The notes under the pieces were generated by a model. The model worked only from the letters and a program-made list of their open reading frames with translations, was not told the origin of the DNA and ran no database searches. Both the position numbers and the translations under genes were made by a program. From assembly GCA_963798745.1 (NCBI GenBank), contig CAWCUF010000006.1:257426-321425 (forward strand): DNA of 64,000 bases, written 5' to 3'. Of this stretch, positions 16,452 to 25,204 are shown one piece after another (positions within the stretch are counted from its first letter, which is position 1; each line of letters begins with the position of its first letter). The DNA comes from Prado023 sp963798745 (GTDB lineage Bacteria > Actinomycetota > Actinomycetes > S36-B12 > CAIYMF01).

Positions 16452-17945
16452 ATGAGCATCCTCGCCCTGGACGCCGGGACGACCGGGGTCACGGCCCTGC
16501 TGGTGTCCGCCGAGCTGAAGGTCGTCGCCCGCGGTTACCAGGAGTTCCCCCAGCACTTCCCCGCCGCTGGCTGGGTCGAGCATGACCCCGGTGAGATCTG
16601 GGCCGCGACCCTGGACGCCACCCGTCACGTCCTGGCCACCGACGCCGCCCGGGCAGACCCGCCGACCGCGGTCGGGATCACCAACCAACGCGAGACGATC
16701 TGCTTCTGGGACCGCGAGACGATGGGCGCAGCCCGCCGCGCGATCGTGTGGCAGGACCGCCGAACGGCCGGCATCTGTGCCAGCCTGCGCGAGGCCGGCC
16801 ACGAACCCCTGGTCGAGCGCGTGACCGGCCTGCGGCTGGACCCCTACTTCTCAGCCACCAAGGTGGCCTGGGTGCGGGCGCAGGACGCCCAGACCTGGCG
16901 GCGGATCGTCGCCGGCGAGGTCGCTCTGGGCACCGTCGACTCCTACCTGGTGGCCCGGCTGACCCGTGGCCTGCACCATGTGACCGACCCGTCGAACGCC
17001 TCGCGCACCATGCTCTACGACCTGAACACCGGCGACTGGGCCCCCGAGCTGCTCGACCTGTTCGGGGTGCCCCGCGAGGCCCTGCCCACGATCGTCGACT
17101 CCTACGGAGTGCTCGGGCACACCGACCCGGCCTGCTTCCTCGGCCTCGAGTTACCGATCGCAGGGATCCTCGGCGACCAGCAGGCTGCACTGTTCGGCCA
17201 GGGCTGCTTCGAGGACGGGTCCAGCAAGTGCACCTACGGCACCGGCTCGTTCGTCCTGGTCAACACCGGCGAGCAGATCGTGAACTCGCACAACGGCCTG
17301 CTCACGACGGTGGCCTGGCAGCACCCAGGCGGTCGGCGCGAGTTCGCCCTCGAGGGGGCCGTGTTCGTGACCGGTGCCGCAGTGCAGTGGCTGCGCGACG
17401 GGCTGGGCATCATCGAGTCCGCCACCGAGTCCGAGGGGCTGGCCCGCTCCGTGCCGGACTCCGGTGGGGTGGTGTTCGTCCCGGCGCTGACCGGGCTGGG
17501 GGCGCCGGACTGGGACCCGTATGCCCGCGGGACGATCATGGGCATCACCCGCGGCACGACCCGGGCGCACCTGGTGCGAGCCACCCTGGAGGCCATCGCC
17601 TTCGAGGTGCGCGACGTCGTGGACCTGATGGTCCGGGAGGCTGGGCTCACCATGCCGGAGCTGTCCGTGGATGGCGGTGCGGCGCTCAACGGGTTCCTCT
17701 GCCAGGTGCAGGCCGATGAGCTCGGCATCCCCGTCCGCGTCGCCTCCGAGTTGCAGGCAACCGGGCTGGGCGCGGGCATCGCGGCCGGGCTGGGAACTGG
17801 GCTGTGGAGCTCCACGGCTGAGGTGGGCGAGCGGCTGCACGAGGCCGCCGAGGCCCGCTACGAGCCGCGGCCGCACGATCCGGGCGCCCATCGACGCTGG
17901 CGGGTGGCAGTCGAACGGTCCAAGGGCTGGGCCCGGCTGGACTAG
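16452..17945 (+). CDS. glpK: Glycerol kinase
   Basis: A 497-residue FGGY-family kinase that phosphorylates glycerol to sn-glycerol 3-phosphate. It has ILALDAGTTGVTALL (phosphate loop), VGITNQRETICFWDRETM and VWQDRRT (glycerol site), TGLRLDPYFSATKVAW, GILGDQQAALFGQGC, CTYGTGSFVLVNTG and the C-terminal VDGGAALNGFLCQVQAD. The length is typical. No glpF or glpD lies alongside. The next gene (plsC, opposite strand) uses the pathway product for phospholipid synthesis, which makes the adjacency metabolically sensible. Transcription is probably leaderless. Confidence 0.95.
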   Translation: MSILALDAGTTGVTALLVSAELKVVARGYQEFPQHFPAAGWVEHDPGEIWAATLDATRHVLATDAARADPPTAVGITNQRETICFWDRETMGAARRAIVWQDRRTAGICASLREAGHEPLVERVTGLRLDPYFSATKVAWVRAQDAQTWRRIVAGEVALGTVDSYLVARLTRGLHHVTDPSNASRTMLYDLNTGDWAPELLDLFGVPREALPTIVDSYGVLGHTDPACFLGLELPIAGILGDQQAALFGQGCFEDGSSKCTYGTGSFVLVNTGEQIVNSHNGLLTTVAWQHPGGRREFALEGAVFVTGAAVQWLRDGLGIIESATESEGLARSVPDSGGVVFVPALTGLGAPDWDPYARGTIMGITRGTTRAHLVRATLEAIAFEVRDVVDLMVREAGLTMPELSVDGGAALNGFLCQVQADELGIPVRVASELQATGLGAGIAAGLGTGLWSSTAEVGERLHEAAEARYEPRPHDPGAHRRWRVAVERSKGWARLD

Positions 17946-17950
17946 CCGGT

Positions 17951-17995
17951 GGCTCAGGCGACTGGACCGGCTCAGGCGACTGGACCGGCTCAGGC
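17951..17995. repeat. 18-bp tandem repeat, 2.5 copies
   Basis: GGCTCAGGCGACTGGACC occurs at 17951-17968 and 17969-17986, with a half copy to 17995. The partial copy contains the plsC stop codon (17990-17992), so the repeat fills the whole glpK-plsC gap. Confidence 0.85.
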
Positions 17996-18736
17996 TCGCT
18001 GCACCTCGGCGGCCTCGACTTCGGCGATGCGGTCGCGGCCCGGCGTCGACGTGCCGTACTTGGCGATCATGTCCTTGGCCTGATTGGCGTAGATGTCGAC
18101 GTACTCCTGGCCGGCGAGCTCCATGAGCTCGTACATGAGTTCGTCGGTCATGCTGCGCAGCACGAACCTGTCATCCTGCATGCCTGCGTAGCGGGAGAAG
18201 TCCAGTGGGGCACCGATGCGGATGGTCAGGGGGTACAGGTTGGGGATCTTCTGGCCGGTCGGCTGGATCTTGTCGGTCCCGATCATCGCCACGGGGATCA
18301 CCGGAGCGGGCGCCGCCAGCGCCATCCGGGCCGGGCCGGTGCGCCCCCGGTACAGACGCCCGTCCGGGGAGCGCGTGCCTTCGGGGTAGACACCCAGCAG
18401 GTGGCCCTCGCGCAGCACCCGCACGCCGGTGTCGATCGCGGCCATGCTCGCCCGGCCCCCCGACCGGTCGATCGGGACCTGACCCACGCCGGAGAAGAAC
18501 TGCTTGGACAGCCAGCCCTTGACGCCGGGCCCGTCGAAGTAGTCACTCTTGGCCAGGAAGGTGATCTTGCGGTCAACGATCAGGGGCAGGAAGAACGAGT
18601 CGGAGAAGGACAGGTGGTTGCTGGCCAGGATCGCCGGGCCCTCGGCGGGGATGTGCTCCAGACCCTGCACCGTGGGCGTGTAGAGGGCCCGAAGCGGCGG
18701 ACCGATGACCACATGCTTCATCAGCGAGTAGAGCAT
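17990..18736 (-). CDS. plsC: 1-acyl-sn-glycerol-3-phosphate acyltransferase (PlsC family)
   Basis: A 248-residue acyltransferase of the PlsC family that adds the second acyl chain to lysophosphatidic acid at the membrane. The catalytic motif NHLSFSD (NHx4D) is near residue 41 and the substrate motif YPEGTRS near residue 115, with the intervening KSDYFDGPGVKGW loop. The start at 18736 has a GGGAGGA site 7-8 nt upstream. The C-terminal 50 residues are polar. Another acyl-acceptor specificity cannot be excluded, because actinobacteria carry several PlsC paralogues. Confidence 0.9.
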   Translation of the reverse strand: MLYSLMKHVVIGPPLRALYTPTVQGLEHIPAEGPAILASNHLSFSDSFFLPLIVDRKITFLAKSDYFDGPGVKGWLSKQFFSGVGQVPIDRSGGRASMAAIDTGVRVLREGHLLGVYPEGTRSPDGRLYRGRTGPARMALAAPAPVIPVAMIGTDKIQPTGQKIPNLYPLTIRIGAPLDFSRYAGMQDDRFVLRSMTDELMYELMELAGQEYVDIYANQAKDMIAKYGTSTPGRDRIAEVEAAEVQRA

Positions 18737-18905
18737 CGGTGGTCCTCCCTTGGCCAGGGACACGGTAGGGGAACGCACCCGGCACGAGCAACGCGAACGG
18801 TTCGCGTCGCTGGCCGATGTGCGACGATGGCGCCGACGTCCGGACGACTCGCCCAGGAGTATGCGATGCCCCCCTGCGCCCCAGCACGGTTCGTCGGGGT
18901 GGCCC

Positions 18906-19469
18906 ATGGCTGACCGCCCCGAACGGCAGGAGGACTTCGACGCTGCATGGGCGCGCATCGTCGCCGATCTCACTGCCGGGCCCGCCGCAGACCCGGACGC
19001 GCCCGGGTCGGATGAGACCGGCCGCCCGGACGAGGCCGGGTCGGAGGCACCGGGTGGCGCCAGCACCCCCCGCGCCGGTAGCCCCGCCGAACCGCCCGCG
19101 GCCGGAACCGAGGCGGGCCTGGCCAAGCTGTTCGAACCCCTGCGGCGCGCCCGACGGGAGCCCCCGCCGGCCCCTGCGGGGAACGCCCCGGACGCCCCGG
19201 GTGCCTTCGTCGACAACTGGGAGGACGAGGGTCACTTCGTCCCGCCCGAGCCTCCCGACATCCCCGCCGGCACGCCGCTGGCGCGCCTGGGATGGGCGGG
19301 CACGATCGGCGGCCCGATCGTCCTGCTGCTCATCGCGCTGACCGGTTGGGATCCCCCGCGCATCGTGAGCATCGCTGCCGGCCTGGCGTTCCTGGGCGGC
19401 TTCGCCACCCTCGTGTTCCTGCTCCCCGACTCCCGCGAGGACGGCTGGGACGACGGCGCCCGGTTGTGA
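18906..19469 (+). CDS. Small membrane protein with acidic, disordered N-terminus
   Basis: A 187-residue protein. The first about 120 residues are hydrophilic and rich in Ala, Pro, Asp and Glu (starting MADRPERQEDFDAAWARIVA), followed by NWEDEGHFVPPEPPDIP and two closely spaced hydrophobic helices (about 125-145 and 150-172) ending with DSREDGWDDGARL. I recognise the layout of an actinobacterial conserved hypothetical protein (WEDEGHFVPPEPP is a recurring phrase), but no function is known to me. The start at 18906 is chosen from the protein pattern; ribosome binding site support is weak (GGGGTGG). Confidence 0.72.
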   Translation: MADRPERQEDFDAAWARIVADLTAGPAADPDAPGSDETGRPDEAGSEAPGGASTPRAGSPAEPPAAGTEAGLAKLFEPLRRARREPPPAPAGNAPDAPGAFVDNWEDEGHFVPPEPPDIPAGTPLARLGWAGTIGGPIVLLLIALTGWDPPRIVSIAAGLAFLGGFATLVFLLPDSREDGWDDGARL

Positions 19470-19492
19470 CGACGGCGCCGTCCCGGACTGGC

Positions 19493-19855
19493 CTAGTCGA
19501 TCTCGTCGCTCTCTCCGCGCCCATCGGCCTGGTCGGCCTGGTCGGCCTGGTCGGCATGGTCGTCGGTGTGTGCCGCCTGTTCGCCGGTCACGAACCCTCG
19601 GTTCTCGGCCGCAGCAGCCAGGGCCGAGCCGAGCCCGAGGACGATGCTGCGCGCCACCTCGGTGACATCGGCGATGACCTGGGGATTCACCTGGTCCAAG
19701 GTGGCGGCCGCCTGGCAGATCGGGCACGAATCACACACCGACTGCGGAACGGTCGCGCGTACGGGACCCTCAGGCTCGTTGGGCACCAGCAGCCCCATTG
19801 AATCGGCCCAGGAGCGCACTGCCTCCCAGAAGGATGCCGACTCGGACTGGGCCAT
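19493..19855 (-). CDS. Conserved actinobacterial protein with a CxxCxxC motif
   Basis: A 120-residue protein. An N-terminal helix (SESASFWEAVRSWADSMGLL) is followed by a CDSCPICQAA cluster (three Cys spaced CxxCxxC near residue 41) and a helix with VNPQVIADVTEVARSIVLGL. The tail contains DQADQADQADG encoded by a 9-bp tandem repeat (19526-19561). The Cys cluster could bind a metal. It lies 6 nt downstream of the START-like gene and is probably co-transcribed with it. The function is unknown. Confidence 0.7.
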   Translation of the reverse strand: MAQSESASFWEAVRSWADSMGLLVPNEPEGPVRATVPQSVCDSCPICQAAATLDQVNPQVIADVTEVARSIVLGLGSALAAAAENRGFVTGEQAAHTDDHADQADQADQADGRGESDEID

Positions 19856-19861
19856 CTGGAA

Positions 19862-20293
19862 TCAGCCCTCAGCCCGCCGCTTGAGACCCTTCAGGGCCGA
19901 ATCGACGATCACCTTCTCGCCGCGTCGACGCAGCATGCCCACGATCGGCACCGCCAGTTCCACGGCCAGACGGTATTCGACCTCGGTGGTGCCGTCGCCC
20001 AGATCGGTGCAGACGTAGGTGCCGTGCAGGTCGTTGAGCTTGTCGCCCTTGGTCAGATGCCAGGAGACCTCGGTATCGGCCCAGTCGTAGGCCACGGTGT
20101 AGCTGTCCTTGATCATCCCGAGGTTCCCGTGAAAGGTCGCCGAGGCGGGCCGACCGGACTCCAGCACCTCGTCGGCGCTCGCTGCATCGACACCTGAGAT
20201 CCAGTCGGGATAGGTCTCGACGTCAGCGATGATGTCCATGATCTCGGCAGGGGCAGCGCTGATGATGATGCTGGAATGAGTCGACTCGGCCAC
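19862..20293 (-). CDS. START/SRPBCC-fold protein (polyketide cyclase/dehydrase type)
   Basis: A 143-residue single-domain SRPBCC protein. The N-terminal pattern SSIIISAAPAEIMDIIADVETYPDWI is the standard opening of the Bet v1/START-like fold, with the remaining strands TEVSWHLTKGD and TTEVEYRLAVELAVPI and a long C-terminal helix. Such proteins bind hydrophobic ligands; the ligand is unknown. The GTG start at 20293 has a TAGCCT -10 box 6 nt upstream. It is divergent from the LuxR-type regulator and followed closely by a CxxCxxC protein gene. Confidence 0.85.
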   Translation of the reverse strand: MAESTHSSIIISAAPAEIMDIIADVETYPDWISGVDAASADEVLESGRPASATFHGNLGMIKDSYTVAYDWADTEVSWHLTKGDKLNDLHGTYVCTDLGDGTTEVEYRLAVELAVPIVGMLRRRGEKVIVDSALKGLKRRAEG

Positions 20294-20299
20294 ATGCGC

Positions 20300-20305
20300 A
20301 GGCTA
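20300..20305 (-). promoter_or_regulatory. Leaderless -10 box of the START-like gene
   Basis: Minus-strand TAGCCT, 6 nt before GTG 20293. Confidence 0.45.
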
Positions 20306-20339
20306 GCCGGTCCGGCGGCTGAGCGCGGGACAGGCGCGA

Positions 20340-20345
20340 TACCGT
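20340..20345 (+). promoter_or_regulatory. -10 box upstream of the LuxR-type regulator
   Basis: TACCGT on the plus strand. Transcription would start near 20352, leaving a short leader that holds the GGAGGGGG site used by GTG 20377. Confidence 0.4.
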
Positions 20346-20376
20346 GACGCCGTCGGGTAGTGGAGGGGGTGGTGAC

Positions 20377-21042
20377 GTGGTGGACACGGCAGGGCCCTCG
20401 ACCAAGGGTCTGGTCGTGGTCGTTGCCGAGGCCCATCACTTGCTGCGCCATGGTCTGGCGGCGGTGCTGGGCGCTGCGGGGGCGATCGTGACCGCCGTCG
20501 CGGACTCCGATGCTGCCCTACGCGCCGTGCACGATCGGCGCGCCCTGGCGTTGCTGGTCAACCTCGACCTGCACGGCAATGAGCGAGGCCAACTGGTGGC
20601 CATCGCCCGCGATCGCTGGCCGAGCCTGGCCATCGTCGCGTTCAGCGCGGAGCCCGACCATGCCGCGATGCTCCAGGCGCTGGAACTGGGCGCCTCGGCC
20701 TACCTGCCCTGCAGCGTCGAGCCCGATCGCCTGCTCAGCACCCTCACCCAGGCCGTGAGCGCGCCGAGTGCCTTCCTGGCCGACGACCTGCTCGCCCCCC
20801 GCCGGGCGGCGCGCAGCGGACCGCGACTGACGCAGCGCGAGTCCGAGGTCCTGACACTCGCCGCCGAGGGGCTGACCGTCTCGGGCATCTCCGATCGCCT
20901 GTACGTCTCACCGGCGACCACCCGCTCGCACCTGTCGGGCATCTACCGGAAACTGGGTGTGACCTCGCGCAGCCAGGCGGTGCTGACCGCCGAGCGGCTG
21001 GGCATGCTCAGCGACGGGCGGCCGGCGGCGGGCTTCGAATGA
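20377..21042 (+). CDS. LuxR/NarL-type regulator with a degenerate receiver domain
   Basis: A 221-residue two-domain regulator. The C-terminal LuxR helix-turn-helix is well conserved: LTQRESEVLTLAAEGLTVSGI, then VSPATTRSHLSGIYRKLGV. The N-terminal receiver keeps an Asp in NLDLHGNERG, but the acidic pair is replaced (VAEAHHLLRHGL) and the conserved Lys is lost (YLPCSVEPD), so ordinary aspartyl phosphorylation is doubtful. The GTG at 20377 is chosen for the GGAGGGGG ribosome binding site 7 nt before it; a GTG at 20344 overlaps the -10 box. No histidine kinase is adjacent. It overlaps the next gene by 4 nt (ATGA). Confidence 0.85.
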   Translation: MVDTAGPSTKGLVVVVAEAHHLLRHGLAAVLGAAGAIVTAVADSDAALRAVHDRRALALLVNLDLHGNERGQLVAIARDRWPSLAIVAFSAEPDHAAMLQALELGASAYLPCSVEPDRLLSTLTQAVSAPSAFLADDLLAPRRAARSGPRLTQRESEVLTLAAEGLTVSGISDRLYVSPATTRSHLSGIYRKLGVTSRSQAVLTAERLGMLSDGRPAAGFE

Positions 21043-22229
21043 CCGGTCGGCCAGCTCGCTGGGTGGTGGACTGGGCGCTCTGGGGTGTGCTGCGTGTGCT
21101 CCTCATCGCGATCATCGCCGGCTGGATCCCCTGGCCTGAACAGGTCAACGACCTCACCATCTACGCCGACTGGGCCCAGACCTCGCTCGGCTCGGGTCGG
21201 TTCCCCACCGACGAGATGTGGCAGTACCCGCCACTGGCTGGCCCGGTGTTCCTGTTCGGGGCGTGGCTGCCGGGGCAACGCATGGGCTTCGTGGCCCTGT
21301 TCCTGGCCTTCGATGCTCTGATCATGGCGATGCTCAGCATTGCGGCGCGCGGTACCTCGCGCACTGCCGGGGTGCGGCTGTGGGCGCTGCTGCCGCTGCT
21401 GGTGGGGCCGCTGCTGCTGGCCCGGTTCGACGTGGTGCCGACCGCGTTCGCCGTGGCCGCTGTGCTGCTGGTCGCTCGTCCGATGCTCAGCGCGGTGCTG
21501 GCCAGCACCGGTGCATGGCTCAAGGTGTGGCCGATCCTGGTGCTGGCCGCACTGCGCCGCAGTGACCTCCCCCGGGCCGCCGCGGGTGCGGTGGCGGCCA
21601 GCGTCGTGATCGCCGGTGCGTTGCTGGCCACCATGGCCGAGCCGTGGTCGTTCCTGACCGGCCAGCGCGACCGGGGCGTGCAGATCGAGTCGATCGCCGC
21701 ATGGCCGTTCCTGATGGCGCGGGCGTTCGGCGCTCCGGTGGAGGTGGTCTACCGCTACGGCGCCCACGAGCTGGATGCGGCCGGCGTGGACCTGGTGGCT
21801 CGGATCGCCACGGGGGCCACCGTCGTGCTGCTGGGGACCGTGGCGCTCCAGCGCCTGCGGGGAGCCCTGGAGCGCATCCCCGGCCCGGACGTGGCCCTGG
21901 CCACGGTGCTGTTCTCGGTGGTCAGCAGCCGGGTGTTCTCCGGACAGTACTTCATCTGGCTGCTGGGCCTGGCCGCGGTGTGCCTGGGCGATCCGGACAC
22001 CCGCATGCGGCGCACCGTCCTGCTGCTGATCGGCGCGGGCGCTGCGACCCAAATGATCTATCCCTGGCTCTACTCAGCCCTTCTCGAGGGCAATCCGGTG
22101 GCCGTGCTCGTGCAGACGATCCGGGTGGGCCTCACGCTGGCCGCGACCGGCACCGCCCTGGGCGTGTTGCTCGCGGACAAGCCACCGGCTCCCGCCCGGC
22201 GGGCCGTGCCCTCCTGGTGGGGCGGCTGA
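21039..22229 (+). CDS. Polytopic membrane protein, GT87/DUF2029-like glycosyltransferase
   Basis: A 396-residue membrane protein with about ten helices. The first outer loop contains NDLTIYADWAQ and the following loop MWQYPPLAGPVF; this D-x-YADW/YPPLA pattern is that of GT-C mannosyltransferase-like proteins of the GT87/DUF2029 family. The later SSRVFSGQYFIWLLGL also fits, since family members often have a QYLIWL-like segment. The donor would be a polyprenyl-phosphate sugar and the acceptor is unknown. It overlaps the LuxR-type gene by 4 nt and is convergent with the PimB'-like gene, 12 bp away. Confidence 0.75.
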   Translation: MTGRPARWVVDWALWGVLRVLLIAIIAGWIPWPEQVNDLTIYADWAQTSLGSGRFPTDEMWQYPPLAGPVFLFGAWLPGQRMGFVALFLAFDALIMAMLSIAARGTSRTAGVRLWALLPLLVGPLLLARFDVVPTAFAVAAVLLVARPMLSAVLASTGAWLKVWPILVLAALRRSDLPRAAAGAVAASVVIAGALLATMAEPWSFLTGQRDRGVQIESIAAWPFLMARAFGAPVEVVYRYGAHELDAAGVDLVARIATGATVVLLGTVALQRLRGALERIPGPDVALATVLFSVVSSRVFSGQYFIWLLGLAAVCLGDPDTRMRRTVLLLIGAGAATQMIYPWLYSALLEGNPVAVLVQTIRVGLTLAATGTALGVLLADKPPAPARRAVPSWWGG

Positions 22230-22241
22230 TCGCGCGGCTGG

Positions 22242-23405
22242 TCAGGGTGGGACCGGTGCCTGATCGGGATCTCGACCATCGAGCATGATCGCAAGCCGCT
22301 GCGCGGAGCGCTCCCACGTCCAGGCGGACTCCACCCACTCGCGCCCCGCCCGACCCAGGCGAGCGGCCAGGTCCCGATCGGTCAACAACTGACTGACCCG
22401 AGCCACCAGCGCGTCCTGGTCGCGGCCACCGACGATGAAGCCGGTCTCGGTGTCACGGACCGCGTCCGGCGCCCCACCGGAGTCACCCGACACCACGGGC
22501 AGCCCGGTGGCCGAGGCCTCCAAATAGACGATCCCCAGGCCTTCGACGTCCCAGCCACGCTGCCTGGTGCGGCACGGCATCGCGAACACGTCACCGGCCG
22601 CGTAGTGCGCCGGCAACTCCGACCAGGGCACCCCCCCGGTGATCACCACGTCACGCTCGAGTCCGCGCTCGGCGACCAGGGCGGCAAGGTCCTTGCGATA
22701 GGGACCCCCGCCGACGATCAGCAGGGCGACGTCGTGCCCAGCAGCGCGCTGGATCCGAGGCAGGGCCCGGATCAGCGAGTCCTGCCCCTTGCGCGGCATC
22801 AGCCGGGACACGCACACCACGACCGGCCGATCCTCAAGACCGTGTCGAGCCCGGATCTCCTGGCCATGAGCGCCCTGATCGGGGTGGAACGTCTGCGCGT
22901 CGACCCCGGGCACCAGTTGCCGCATCCGGGCTGCGGCCGCGGGGCTCAGCGCGGAGGCGATCCGGTCGCGGGTGTAGCCGCCCAGGTAGGTCACGCGGTC
23001 CAGGCCCTCGCCGATCCGAGCCAACATCTGCCGCGAACCGGGCGTACGGGCCCAGGCGGCCTCGTGCCCGTGGGTCATTCCCACGCTCGTGTGGACGCCT
23101 ACCTTGGCCAAGGGCGCGGCCAGGAGGCCCAAGGGGGCTGCTGCGCCGAACACCACCCGATCGCATCCCTCCGTGCGCGCGATCTCGCGGGCCCGGCGCA
23201 GGACCATGGGCTCAGGCAGCATCAATGACGTCCGGTGGCGGACCACGGGGAACGGCTGCTGCGCGTCGAAGGCGCCATCGCCCTGCCACTTCGGGGCATA
23301 CACGACCACCGACCCCTCGGGCTGGCGGGCCAGGACCCCGTGCACGAAGGCCTGGATCCCCCCAGCACGCGGCGGGAAGTCGTTGGTCACGCAGAGGACA
23401 CGCAT
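22242..23405 (-). CDS. pimB: GT4 glycosyltransferase, PimB'-like phosphatidylinositol mannoside mannosyltransferase
   Basis: A 387-residue GT-B glycosyltransferase of family GT4. It opens with VLCVTNDFPPRAGGIQAFVH, has MTHGHEAAWARTPG, the donor-site segments VCVSRLMPRKGQDSLI and VGGGPYRKDL, and the catalytic C-terminal RQRGWDVEGLGIVYLEASA with the E-x7-E pattern. The sequence style matches PimB', which adds the second mannose of phosphatidylinositol mannosides at the inner membrane face. MptB and GT87 genes in the window support that reading. The ATG at 23405 is preferred over a GTG at 23423. Other GT4 activities are possible. Confidence 0.82.
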   Translation of the reverse strand: MRVLCVTNDFPPRAGGIQAFVHGVLARQPEGSVVVYAPKWQGDGAFDAQQPFPVVRHRTSLMLPEPMVLRRAREIARTEGCDRVVFGAAAPLGLLAAPLAKVGVHTSVGMTHGHEAAWARTPGSRQMLARIGEGLDRVTYLGGYTRDRIASALSPAAAARMRQLVPGVDAQTFHPDQGAHGQEIRARHGLEDRPVVVCVSRLMPRKGQDSLIRALPRIQRAAGHDVALLIVGGGPYRKDLAALVAERGLERDVVITGGVPWSELPAHYAAGDVFAMPCRTRQRGWDVEGLGIVYLEASATGLPVVSGDSGGAPDAVRDTETGFIVGGRDQDALVARVSQLLTDRDLAARLGRAGREWVESAWTWERSAQRLAIMLDGRDPDQAPVPP

Positions 23406-23444
23406 GGGCCCATCTTGGCCCACACCCGGCCACGAGGGGGCTCC

Positions 23445-23708
23445 TCAGGCCGTCGCGGCGCCAGGCCGGCGCCCACCCGGTCCGGGCTGGCTCCTGCCCC
23501 GCTCCCCCGACGCCCCGACCCGGCGATCCTCGCCCTGGCCGCCACCGGGCACCATCCGCAGTGGAGGTACCAGCCCGCCCTCGGCCAGCACGGCCAGTGC
23601 CGTCTGCTCGGCCGAACCCAGGCCGCCCGGTGGGCCGAGCAGGAATGTGACGACGCAGTCCTCGCAGGCCAGGTCACGCATCTGGCATCCGTCGCAGTCG
23701 ATGATCAT
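23445..23708 (-). CDS. Small conserved actinobacterial protein with Cys motifs
   Basis: An 87-residue protein starting MIIDCDGCQMRDLACEDCVV, with two CxxC pairs in the first 18 residues that suggest a small metal site, then TALAVLAEGGLVPPLRM and a disordered Gly/Pro/Arg tail. The N-terminal 55 residues match a small conserved hypothetical protein I recall from many actinobacteria; its function is unknown. A GAGGGAGGG ribosome binding site precedes the ATG. Confidence 0.75.
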   Translation of the reverse strand: MIIDCDGCQMRDLACEDCVVTFLLGPPGGLGSAEQTALAVLAEGGLVPPLRMVPGGGQGEDRRVGASGERGRSQPGPGGRRPGAATA

Positions 23709-23744
23709 GGTCCCTCCCTCACACCTCGTGTGCTGGCTTGGACG

Positions 23745-25175
23745 CTACGAGGGGGGTCCGACATCGGCTGTGGCCCCAGCGCCGGGCGGTGGCCGTACGT
23801 CCGGTGCGGGTGGCCCCGTGCGGCGCACCGGGAGGGCCAGGCTGACCACGACCAGGGCACCGGACAGCCAGAACTGGTTGTAGAAGGCCTGCTTGTTGAC
23901 CAGGTTGGCCACCAGGAGCAGCAGCGCCAGCCACCGCAGCAGCTCGCCGAGCCCCGGCTGGCGACGCCGCACCGTCAGCGCGATCGCGACCAGGGTGCCC
24001 ACCACCGCCAGCCCCGTGATCCAGAACGGCAGTTCCGCCCCGAACACGTTGAGCGCCAGCAGGTACCACGTGTTGGCGAAGAGGATCGCGTGGAACGACA
24101 CCAGCAGGGTGATCGTGTCGTGGACGAAGTCCGCGGGACTTGCCAGGAACCAGGGCGCGATCAGGACACCGGTCAGGGCGCCGGTGACCACCGCGCGGGG
24201 CACCCCGAACGGGCGCCACAGCATCAGCACGGGCAGCATGAGGGCCAGGTGCTGCTTGCTCGCGCACGCCAGGGCGAGTGGGATGATCGCCCACCACGCA
24301 TGACCCCGGTGCACCAACACCGCCCACCAGACCAGCCCGGCCAGCAGCAGCGGCTCGCTCCAGGCCTGGTCGACCTGGGTGAGGGTACCGGGCGCGAACA
24401 GGAGCAGGGCGACCACAGCGGCCCCCAGCCATGCACCTGACGGGGCTGGCGCCGGCTCCCGAGATCCGCCCGGTTCGGCGCTCGGGAGCGTCTTGCCCCG
24501 GACATCGGCACCGGCGTCGGTGCGGCCCGCACGCCCAGCCGTGGCCGAGTTCGCCAGCAGCCACGCCCCCAGCGCAGCGACGAGCGTCCAGCCGAGCAGG
24601 GCCCAGCGGACGTCCCCGGCCAACCAGCGACCCGGTGCGAGCAGCACTGCGGTCCAGGGCAGGTAGGTGAAGGCATCCGGAACCCCGGGCGAGCCGCTCC
24701 AGGTCAGGGCGTAGAAGTTGATGCCGTCGGCCAGGGCGTCGCTGGCCTGCTGGAGCATCACCCACACGTCGATCCTGGGCGCCGGGTCCCGGACGATCGC
24801 CACAGCACCCATCGCCAGGTAGGCAATGACCGACACGACCAGGGCGGTCCGGGCAGGCCGCGTCCGCCCCGTCCACAGCAGCACGGCGGCGGCGACCGGA
24901 CCCAGGATGAGCAGGGTGCGGGCAACTGTCGCACCGCTCGGATCCAGGTAGGAGAACAGCGGCACGAGCAGGGTGGCCACCGCGCTGCCGACGAGCATGA
25001 GGGCCACGGACGGTGGCGTGAGCTCGACGCGCAGGCGGCGCACCTGCCAGAGGGTCAACCCGATCGCGCAGGCCGTCAGGATCACGACGATCGGCACCTT
25101 GAAGCGCACGACGCTCCACTGCAGGGCGGTGAAGTAGGCCAGCCACCCGACGCCCAGCACCAGGGCCGGCCTCAT
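23745..25175 (-). CDS. Polytopic membrane protein, GT-C/GT87-like
   Basis: A 476-residue protein with about twelve hydrophobic segments. A loop after the fifth helix holds DALADGINFYALTWSG and FTYLPWTAVLLAPGRWL, and later VDQAWSEPLLLAGLVWW and CASKQHLALMLPVLML. This follows the DUF2029/GT87-like pattern of polyprenyl-phosphate sugar transferases; the QAWSEP and KQHL phrases recur in such actinobacterial proteins. A central polar loop of about 40 residues is an insertion. Start: ATG 25175 or GTG 25193, neither with a clear ribosome binding site. It follows the small Cys-protein gene by about 30 bp. Confidence 0.72.
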   Translation of the reverse strand: MRPALVLGVGWLAYFTALQWSVVRFKVPIVVILTACAIGLTLWQVRRLRVELTPPSVALMLVGSAVATLLVPLFSYLDPSGATVARTLLILGPVAAAVLLWTGRTRPARTALVVSVIAYLAMGAVAIVRDPAPRIDVWVMLQQASDALADGINFYALTWSGSPGVPDAFTYLPWTAVLLAPGRWLAGDVRWALLGWTLVAALGAWLLANSATAGRAGRTDAGADVRGKTLPSAEPGGSREPAPAPSGAWLGAAVVALLLFAPGTLTQVDQAWSEPLLLAGLVWWAVLVHRGHAWWAIIPLALACASKQHLALMLPVLMLWRPFGVPRAVVTGALTGVLIAPWFLASPADFVHDTITLLVSFHAILFANTWYLLALNVFGAELPFWITGLAVVGTLVAIALTVRRRQPGLGELLRWLALLLLVANLVNKQAFYNQFWLSGALVVVSLALPVRRTGPPAPDVRPPPGAGATADVGPPS

Positions 25176-25204
25176 CCGGTCAGCGGCGCGCACCGGGCCT
25201 GGGT

